Shown here: in pieces, positions 16,325 through 22,400 of the stretch
Position numbering within the stretch: the first letter of the stretch is position 1
Layout of the letters: each line of letters opens with the position of its first letter
Source: an uncultured Eubacterium sp.
GTDB lineage: Bacteria > Bacillota_A > Clostridia > Lachnospirales > Lachnospiraceae
Length of the DNA: 24,517 nucleotides
Reading direction: 5' to 3'
Assembly: GCA_948759685.1 (NCBI GenBank)
Contig: CAQBGY010000017.1
Coordinates: 1-24,517, forward strand
The notes under the pieces: generated by a model
What the model was told of the DNA's origin: nothing
The model's database searches: none
The model's input: the letters and a program-made list of their open reading frames with translations, nothing else
Made by a program: the position numbers and the translations under genes

Positions 16325-16759
16325 ATGGATGAAAATATTGTAAAACTGATTATTACACTTATAGGAATAGTTACCGCTATAATTACAGCTTCTTTGTCGT
16401 ATTATTTTGCAAAAAAACAGCGTTTAGAAGCTGACGAAAGACGATTAAAAGAAAAATATTATTTGGCATATATTCAAGCTGTCAATGATATTGTTGTTGT
16501 AAAAAATAAAGAGCGTGCCCGTAATAGTTTGGCAGATGCACAAAATCAACTTTTACTTATTGGTAGTGCAGATGTAGTGACTGCAGTGTTGAAATTTCAT
16601 GATTATGTTAAACCTAGTGGTCAAGAAGAACAAGGTTTTAATGCTTATAAGCATGATTTCTTATTTACTGAAATTATGAAAGCGATGAGAAAAGATTTAT
16701 ATAAAAAGAAAAGAATTAATAAAAATTATCCTATTATTCATCTTACAGGTGATAACTAA
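16325..16759 (+). CDS. Uncharacterised small protein with one N-terminal membrane helix
   Basis: 144 residues. A membrane helix at ~5-27 (VKLIITLIGIVTAIITAS) is followed by KKQRLEADERRLKEKYY, a strongly charged helix, and a helical cytoplasmic body ending FTEIMKAMRKDLYKK and YPIIHLTGDN. The ribosome site is weak (GTTGAGAT about 8 nt upstream). It lies 113 bp after the preceding gene, in the same orientation. I do not recognise a characterised family; similar short anchored proteins occur in accessory regions of gut Firmicutes. No catalytic motif is visible. Confidence 0.7.
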   Translation: MDENIVKLIITLIGIVTAIITASLSYYFAKKQRLEADERRLKEKYYLAYIQAVNDIVVVKNKERARNSLADAQNQLLLIGSADVVTAVLKFHDYVKPSGQEEQGFNAYKHDFLFTEIMKAMRKDLYKKKRINKNYPIIHLTGDN

Positions 16760-16822
16760 ATGAGTAGGTTATATTATGGAGATTTTTAAATGTAATGTAT
16801 CTAAATTCTCCACTTATCGCAT

Positions 16823-17017
16823 GTGGAGACGGTTGTACTTTTGTCTCGCAAATTACTAGATAGCCATATCAATGTGAAGATTGAATTTAGAGCTTCATTA
16901 AGAGTATACATCGAAGCAATTCGAAAAGGAGATATGGATGTTGAAAAGATTAATGATTTAATGAATCACTTAGAGGTTTTAAAGGCACAAAAGCGTATTT
17001 TTGAAGAATCAGCATAA
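16823..17017 (+). pseudogene. Probable remnant of a helical protein gene
   Basis: A 64-codon frame opening with GTG and no ribosome site. The C-terminal part (from SHINVKIEFRASLRVYIEA to the stop) has the composition of a real helical protein, including DVEKINDLMNHLEVLKAQKR, while the first ~12 residues do not look like a natural N-terminus. A second frame just upstream (ATG at 16776 with GGAG-poor context) stops at 16858. This fits a truncated or frameshifted gene end left in the accessory segment, or a short gene with an unusual start. Confidence 0.35.
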
Positions 17018-17079
17018 TAAAACAGTTCCTCATGACCAGATTAAGTTGTCATTTCTAAAATATGGGGATATACTATTAT

Positions 17080-17153
17080 TAAAAGATGTTATAGAGGCAT
17101 TGGACTTTTGAAAGTTTTTAACTGATCCAAATTCCCCTCTGTAACATCTTTTA
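17080..17153. terminator. Large inverted repeat, possible bidirectional terminator
   Basis: 18-bp arms, 17080-17097 (beginning TAAAAGATGTTATAGAGG) and 17136-17153, fully paired except for one T-G pair, with a 38-nt loop that contains a further TTGGA/TCCAA stem (17100-17104, 17126-17130). The A tract on the left and T tract on the right give a U-run on either strand. It separates the accessory segment from the sensor-repressor operon. Confidence 0.6.
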
Positions 17154-17179
17154 TATATTGTCTTAATTTAAAAATTGTA

Positions 17180-17208
17180 TTGACAAACATATTCTACAAA
17201 TGTAGAAT
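17180..17208 (+). promoter_or_regulatory. Strong promoter of the sensor-protease/repressor operon
   Basis: TTGACA (17180-17185), exactly 17 bp, TAGAAT (17203-17208): a perfect -35 and a five-of-six -10. A BlaI-like palindrome covers the spacer's second half and the whole -10 box, so a bound repressor would block polymerase. Confidence 0.85.
17191..17208. promoter_or_regulatory. BlaI/MecI-type operator 1
   Basis: Perfect palindrome: ATTCTACA, two central bases AA, TGTAGAAT. The TACA-N2-TGTA core is the recognition pattern of the BlaI/MecI family. It overlaps the -10 element of the promoter upstream of the M56 gene. Confidence 0.8.
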
Positions 17209-17216
17209 AAAGTTAA

Positions 17217-17234
17217 GTTTTACATTTGTAGAAT
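17217..17234. promoter_or_regulatory. BlaI/MecI-type operator 2
   Basis: Core TACA-TT-TGTA (17221-17230) is perfect. The right flank GAAT matches operator 1, the left flank GTTT does not. It is centred 26 bp after operator 1, in the probable early transcribed region, as in bla and mec promoters that carry paired operators. Confidence 0.7.
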
Positions 17235-17290
17235 ATCGTTGTCAACAATTATCAGATTTATTGAAAATCTTAAAGAAAGGGGAGTATAAG

Positions 17291-20200
17291 ATGAATGAAT
17301 TTGTAGGAAATGTATTGCTGACAAGCGTTATATGTGCGGTTTTAATTATTCTGATATTATGCATATCACCATTTTTAAAACGATATACAAAGAAATGGAG
17401 ATATATTGCGTTTATTTTAATTGCAATAAGATTGATGATTCCTATACCGATTTTTTCTTTTGCCAATGGCTTGATGATACCGGTATATGATGGAGAGATG
17501 CAAAAGGAATTCCCAATTAGTAATGTTAAGAATGAGAATATAGATGTTGCGCATCCGGAAATAAATGCGATTAATGGCACGAATGAAATAAATGGGATAA
17601 GTAGTAATAATGTCCAAAATTCAGTAAATAACGTATCAAATGTGAGAGAAAATACTGATACAAATATGCACAATAATGTAAATTTTCGAAATGAAAATAA
17701 CAAAAGTAGAACGAATAGCCATGAGAAAAATGTAAAAGGACAAGATGCAGAAGGACTATTAGAAAAAAGTATAAACTGGGATATTATGTATAATACTGCT
17801 TTCGTGATATGGTTGGCTGGAATCTTATTTTTGTCAACATATTATATAGTTCTATATCTTTATTATTGTAAGAATCTTAAGAGATGGAGTAGTGAAATTA
17901 CAGAGGAAAGAACATTAAATATTTTTGATAAAGTACAAAAAGAACTAAATATTAAAACAAAAATTAAGCTGAGGAAGTGTAAGAAAATAAGTACTCCGAT
18001 GATTCTGGGAATTGTAAGACCAACAGTTCTGCTGCCGGAAGAAAGTTTTACAGATGACAGTTTGAAATATATATTCACACATGAGTTGATACATCAAAAG
18101 AATCATCATATGGTATTTAAATTATTATTTGCAGTAGCCAGATGTATACATTGGTTTAATCCGTTTGTACATATCATGGAAAAGAAAGCATATAAAGACA
18201 TGGAATTGTTATGCGATGATCAGGTTGTGGAAGAGCTGGAGTTTTGTAAACGAATACAGTATAACGAAACACTTCTGGAAATCGCGAAAAAAGAATCTGA
18301 ACAAAAAACAAACAGTGGATTATTTACTTTTGGATTTGTACAAAAGACAAGTAGTTTGAAAGAGAGAATGAAGAATATTATGATTATGGATAAAAGGAAA
18401 AAAGGATATTTGATTATTGCAGTTGTACTCATTGCAGTAATAATGAGCAGTTGCTTAATCAGTTGTGATAATAATAGTAAAGTAAAAATAAAAAATTATG
18501 ATGCTGAGGAAAGTAATGCGGCAGTACAATGGAGAGATGCTTATGCAGAATTTTTGAAATCTTTATATGTGAAAAGTGAAGATACAGATAAGAGTTTTGA
18601 ATATGTAGTAAGGGATATGGATAACAATGGTGTTCCGGAATTAGTTTTATTGAATAACGAAATGAAAGTTACAGTCTATACATATATTACAGAGGTGAAA
18701 AAAATTGGAAGTATTGATTTTGGAACAGCGACAACACAGTTTTTCTATACAACAGAGCCGGTTTATTCAGGAATAATATACTGTCATGAAGGAGGAGGCT
18801 TGGAGCATTATGGATATTTGAGATTTGAAAATGAAAAGATAACCAGAGAGGAATTGTGGAATGAAGATTATTCGGGAATATCAAAAGAGCTAGGGAAAAA
18901 TAGGGATAAGATAGAAGAAGTATCAGATGATTCAACATTAATAGAAGTGGTAAAGGAGTCATGTAAGCAAGAACTTGATTTGCACTTTATACTTTTAAAT
19001 ACCACGGATATCAGTGAACTAAAAACAATATTAAGTGGAGGAAATGTCTATTGGTCATCAAAAGGCAATGTATATAATGGAATCTTTTCAGGCGAGGAAA
19101 TGGGGAATGAAGATTTTATAGAATGTACAGCGCAATCGGAGATTCGAGGTTTAAAAACAAAAGATAATGAAACTTTTTATAAAATTTCTTTGAGTACAAC
19201 AAAAGAAGTTGGAAAAGAAAAGGAGTTAATAGGATACTTTTTAGTTGATAAGGAAAATATTTATCAATTATATCAGGGAAAAGGCGAGGGATTAAGTAAA
19301 AAGGAATTTATTGAAAATAGTAATTGTGTATGTTCTGATACAGGGTGGTCAACGAAATCAGCAGATGTTATTCATAAACTAGAAATCAAAGGAAAGATCG
19401 CAAAATACACATATCATAATAGAAAGGTTGAAACAGGATTTTATGAAACAATTGTATGGCAGAAGGGTAGAGGCATTATAAGTTATAGAAGGGGGGATGG
19501 TGCAGAAAGAGATTCAATAGGGTTAGAATATTCTACGACGGAAAATGGAGGCATAGAAAAATACAAAGATGTTATAGCAAAGCATACAGATAAAGAAATT
19601 CATAAAATTTTTGTGGAAGATTTTGAAGGAAATGGTGAGGAGTCAGCCTTTGCTTTAACAAGGAAAAAACTCAATGAAGAGGAAGGAGACTATGAACTTT
19701 GGTTTGTAAATGGAGAAGAGTGTACAAATTTAGTACCATCAATTATTGCAACATCTAATAGTGACATAGAGCTTTTACGACAAGATAATCATATTCATAT
19801 TTTGTTTAATTCTGTTAAAGTGAGATTAAATAATGATTCAAAAGCAAGGATATATTGTGTTAAAAACGGAAAGGCAGTAAAGTTATTTTCTTTAAAAGGC
19901 ATGAATCTTGAGGCAATAGATGACATTTTGCTTGGTGATACAATACAATATACGCAATATGATCCTGATGTGAAAGGATGGATGGGTGCTTCTTATTTGC
20001 ATTATCAATTTTATTGGAATAATAACACAAAAAAATATGAGGAATATGCAGCAAAAAAAATGACGCAAGAGGAGTTTCATCAGTTGTCCGGGTCGAAAAA
20101 AATTTTAAAAGCAATAAAAAATGGATTGAAAGAGGATTATAGCGAGAAGTATATTGAATCAAAAATACAATGGAGTTATATCAATAGAGATAATGGAACG

Positions 20201-20365
20201 ATAGATATCAATTTGATTGTGCCATTTAAAAATGGTGAGAAAAGAAAGCTCCATATGACTGCAACAAGAAAAGACAATAAGATTGTAGATGGAGACTATT
20301 TGTATTTGGCAGAAGGAAACAAAGAAACCTCAATTTTAAAATCTTGGGAATATTTGGAACAATAA
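17291..20365 (+). CDS. BlaR1-like M56 membrane metalloprotease with a large non-PBP outer sensor domain
   Basis: 1024 residues from the ATG at 17291, which follows AAAGGGGAG; an earlier in-frame start at 17180 would lie inside the promoter. Membrane helices at ~4-26 and ~37-56, an Asn-rich loop (~78-148), helix ~167-192, then the M56 zinc protease: H264-E265-x2-H268 and E305 (zinc ligands), WFNPFVH (~289), SLKERMKNI (~355). A fourth helix (~372-391) leads to ~630 outer residues. These carry calcium-site-like D442-x-D444-x-N446-G and D777-x-E779-x-N781-G motifs. No penicilloyl-serine domain (SxxK/SxN/KTG set) was found. By family knowledge, ligand binding outside would trigger the protease and inactivate the repressor encoded next. 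The ligand is unknown. Gene order (sensor first) is reversed from bla/mec. Confidence 0.88.
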   Translation: MNEFVGNVLLTSVICAVLIILILCISPFLKRYTKKWRYIAFILIAIRLMIPIPIFSFANGLMIPVYDGEMQKEFPISNVKNENIDVAHPEINAINGTNEINGISSNNVQNSVNNVSNVRENTDTNMHNNVNFRNENNKSRTNSHEKNVKGQDAEGLLEKSINWDIMYNTAFVIWLAGILFLSTYYIVLYLYYCKNLKRWSSEITEERTLNIFDKVQKELNIKTKIKLRKCKKISTPMILGIVRPTVLLPEESFTDDSLKYIFTHELIHQKNHHMVFKLLFAVARCIHWFNPFVHIMEKKAYKDMELLCDDQVVEELEFCKRIQYNETLLEIAKKESEQKTNSGLFTFGFVQKTSSLKERMKNIMIMDKRKKGYLIIAVVLIAVIMSSCLISCDNNSKVKIKNYDAEESNAAVQWRDAYAEFLKSLYVKSEDTDKSFEYVVRDMDNNGVPELVLLNNEMKVTVYTYITEVKKIGSIDFGTATTQFFYTTEPVYSGIIYCHEGGGLEHYGYLRFENEKITREELWNEDYSGISKELGKNRDKIEEVSDDSTLIEVVKESCKQELDLHFILLNTTDISELKTILSGGNVYWSSKGNVYNGIFSGEEMGNEDFIECTAQSEIRGLKTKDNETFYKISLSTTKEVGKEKELIGYFLVDKENIYQLYQGKGEGLSKKEFIENSNCVCSDTGWSTKSADVIHKLEIKGKIAKYTYHNRKVETGFYETIVWQKGRGIISYRRGDGAERDSIGLEYSTTENGGIEKYKDVIAKHTDKEIHKIFVEDFEGNGEESAFALTRKKLNEEEGDYELWFVNGEECTNLVPSIIATSNSDIELLRQDNHIHILFNSVKVRLNNDSKARIYCVKNGKAVKLFSLKGMNLEAIDDILLGDTIQYTQYDPDVKGWMGASYLHYQFYWNNNTKKYEEYAAKKMTQEEFHQLSGSKKILKAIKNGLKEDYSEKYIESKIQWSYINRDNGTIDINLIVPFKNGEKRKLHMTATRKDNKIVDGDYLYLAEGNKETSILKSWEYLEQ

Positions 20366-20386
20366 ATACAAAGAAAGGAAAGAAAA

Positions 20387-20764
20387 ATGAAAAGATTACC
20401 AGACTCAGAATTAGAAATTATGATTGCAATATGGGAATTAAATAAAGAAGTAACGAGAACAGAAATAGAAGAAAAGCTGGATAGGGACAAAAAACTTTCT
20501 CCAACGACAATATTATCGCTATTATCAAGGTTGGAAAAAAAGGAGTTTGTGAGTATTCGCAAAGAGGGAAAGAATAATGTTTATAAGGCGCTGGTAAATG
20601 AAGAAGATTATATGAATGCAGAAAGTAAAACAGTATTAGAAAAGCTTTATAAAAATTCACTTACAAATTTTATGATGGCGTTGTATGCAGATAAAAAGCC
20701 GACGAAAAAGCAGATTGATGAACTTCAGGAATTTTTAGATGATTTAAAAGAGCAGCAACATTAA
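20387..20764 (+). CDS. BlaI/MecI-family transcriptional repressor
   Basis: 125 residues, normal for the family. Winged helix-turn-helix ~4-72: LPDSELEIMIAIWEL, TRTEIEEKL, SPTTILSLLSRLEKKEFV and the wing around RKEGKNNVYKAL. C-terminal dimerisation helices ~75-125. The dipeptide N94-F95 (SLTNFMMAL) sits where S. aureus BlaI and MecI are cut (N101-F102). It lies 21 bp after the protease gene with ribosome site AAAGGA, so the two are co-transcribed. It probably represses its own operon at the two palindromes at 17191-17234 and is released when the protease is activated. Confidence 0.93.
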   Translation: MKRLPDSELEIMIAIWELNKEVTRTEIEEKLDRDKKLSPTTILSLLSRLEKKEFVSIRKEGKNNVYKALVNEEDYMNAESKTVLEKLYKNSLTNFMMALYADKKPTKKQIDELQEFLDDLKEQQH

Positions 20765-20793
20765 TATTTCATAAGATAGTTTTACATTTCCCA

Positions 20794-20822
20794 TTGTCAA
20801 TCCCTCTAAAAAGCGTTAATAT
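20794..20822 (+). promoter_or_regulatory. Promoter of the PurF-like gene
   Basis: TTGTCA (20794-20799), exactly 17 bp, TAATAT (20817-20822), 73 bp before the ATG. The -10 lies inside an imperfect palindrome with CGTTA (20814-20818) and TAACG (20826-20830). No purine riboswitch or PurBox was recognised in the 130-bp gap. Confidence 0.6.
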
Positions 20823-20895
20823 ATATAACGGAAAAGATTTTACATTCAACAAGAAAATAGCAAGAAGAAACATACAGAAGCAATAGGAGGCAATT

Positions 20896-22302
20896 ATGGG
20901 TGGATTTTTCGGCGTAGCATCAAAGGAAGACTGTGTATTTGATTTGTTTTTCGGAATAGATTATCATTCACACTTGGGAACAAGACGTGGCGGAATGGCA
21001 GTTTTAGGAGAGAAGGGATTTGACAGAGCAATTCATAATATAGAAAATTCTCCATTTCGAACAAAGTTTGATAAAGACTTTCAGGAGATGGAAGGAAATC
21101 TGGGAATCGGATGTATTTCTGATTATGAATCCCAGCCATTGATTATCCGTTCTATTCATGGTACATACGCCATTACAACGGTTAGTAAGATTAACAACAT
21201 GGACGAGCTGACACAGGATTTATATAAGCATGGGCATACTCATTTTCAGGAAATGAGTGGTGGAGATATTAATGCTACCGAGTTAGTTGCCACATTAATT
21301 GACCAGAAGGATAATCTGATAGATGGTATTAATTATGCATTGGATAAAGTTGATGGTTCACTGTCCTTATTGCTTATGAATGAAAATGGAATCTATGCAG
21401 CACGTGATAAGCAAGGAAGAACTCCGATTACGATAGGAAGAAAAGAGGGTTCGTTCTGTGCAAGTTTTGAGAATTTTGCCTATAAAAATCTGGGATATAC
21501 AGATTACAAAGAGTTAGGACCGGGAGAGATTGTCGTAATGACACCAAAGAATTGTATTACATTGTCTGATGCTAACAGTGATATGAAGATTTGTACATTC
21601 CTTTGGGTTTATTATGGATATACAGCCAGCTCTTATGAGGGAGTTAACGTTGAGCAGATGAGATATAACTGTGGAGCAAAGATGGCACAGCGTGATAACG
21701 TTCAGCCGGATATCGTTGCGGGCGTTCCGGATTCGGGAATCGCACATGCAGTGGGTTATGCAAATGAGTCAGGAATACCATTCTCCAGACCATTCATCAA
21801 ATATACTCCGACATGGCCTCGTTCATTTATGCCTACTGTACAGAGCAAGAGAGATTTGATTGCAAAGATGAAACTGCTGGCAGTCGAAGAGTTAATCAGA
21901 GATAAAAGTCTGTTATTAATTGACGATTCTATCGTACGTGGAACACAGTTAAGAGAAACAACAGAGTTTTTATATAAGAGCGGTGCAAAAGAGGTTCATA
22001 TCAGACCGGCATGTCCACCATTGTTATACGGATGTAAATATTTAAACTTCTCCCGTTCCACTTCAGAGATGGATTTAATTACCCGACGTGTAATCGCTAG
22101 ATTGGAAAATGGTAATGTAACAGACGAAGTATTGCAGGAATATGTGGATCCGGAATCAGAGAAGTATGAGAAAATGGTTGAAGAGATTCGAAAAGAATTA
22201 AACTTTACATCTCTTAGATTTAACAGACTAGATGATATGTTAGATGCAGTAGGCATTGATAAGTGTAAACTTTGCACATACTGCTGGGATGGAAAAGAAT
22301 AA
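20896..22302 (+). CDS. PurF-like amidophosphoribosyltransferase paralogue lacking the glutaminase nucleophile
   Basis: 468 residues, aligned by eye end to end with PurF. N-terminal Ntn-hydrolase-like domain ~1-225, C-terminal phosphoribosyltransferase domain ~230-450. The PRPP motif is intact (LLLIDDSIVRGT, 339-350), and VPDSGIAHAVGYA and the likely Fe-S cysteines C233, C380, C457/C460 are present. In the glutaminase half, PurF's MCGIFG start is MGGFFG here (Gly in place of the nucleophilic Cys), the RYST region is SDYES (~75-79), and the NG of HNGNL is replaced (TTVSKINN, ~94-101). PurF makes phosphoribosylamine from PRPP and glutamine; this protein should be unable to use glutamine. It stands alone, with its own promoter and terminator, no other pur gene nearby, and a strong ribosome site AGGAGG. 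An ammonia-dependent enzyme, PRPP sensor or regulator are all possible. Confidence 0.88.
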   Translation: MGGFFGVASKEDCVFDLFFGIDYHSHLGTRRGGMAVLGEKGFDRAIHNIENSPFRTKFDKDFQEMEGNLGIGCISDYESQPLIIRSIHGTYAITTVSKINNMDELTQDLYKHGHTHFQEMSGGDINATELVATLIDQKDNLIDGINYALDKVDGSLSLLLMNENGIYAARDKQGRTPITIGRKEGSFCASFENFAYKNLGYTDYKELGPGEIVVMTPKNCITLSDANSDMKICTFLWVYYGYTASSYEGVNVEQMRYNCGAKMAQRDNVQPDIVAGVPDSGIAHAVGYANESGIPFSRPFIKYTPTWPRSFMPTVQSKRDLIAKMKLLAVEELIRDKSLLLIDDSIVRGTQLRETTEFLYKSGAKEVHIRPACPPLLYGCKYLNFSRSTSEMDLITRRVIARLENGNVTDEVLQEYVDPESEKYEKMVEEIRKELNFTSLRFNRLDDMLDAVGIDKCKLCTYCWDGKE

Positions 22303-22346
22303 GATATATTTATATCAATTTTCTACAATATAATACAAAAATATGA

Positions 22347-22379
22347 AAGGTTGGAAGTTTCTTTCAACCTTATATTTTT
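22347..22379 (+). terminator. Intrinsic terminator of the PurF-like gene
   Basis: An 11-bp stem, AAGGTTGGAAG (22347-22357) with CTTTCAACCTT (22361-22371), one G-T pair, TTT loop, followed by ATATTTTT. It lies 44 bp after the stop. Confidence 0.9.
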
Positions 22380-22400
22380 AACTGAAACAGGAGATGAAGA

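Noticed and set aside
17180..17290. N-terminal extension of the M56 protein from 17180
   Set aside because: It would start at the -35 box and run through both operators. The ATG at 17291 has a good ribosome site and begins a typical first membrane helix.
19190..19210. Ser-x-x-Lys in the outer domain of the M56 protein as a penicillin-binding site
   Set aside because: An isolated STTK with no SxN or KTG partner at family spacing; such tetrapeptides are common by chance.
20765..20895. Purine riboswitch before the PurF-like gene
   Set aside because: The 130-bp gap is too short and lacks the conserved three-way junction bases. A plain promoter explains it.
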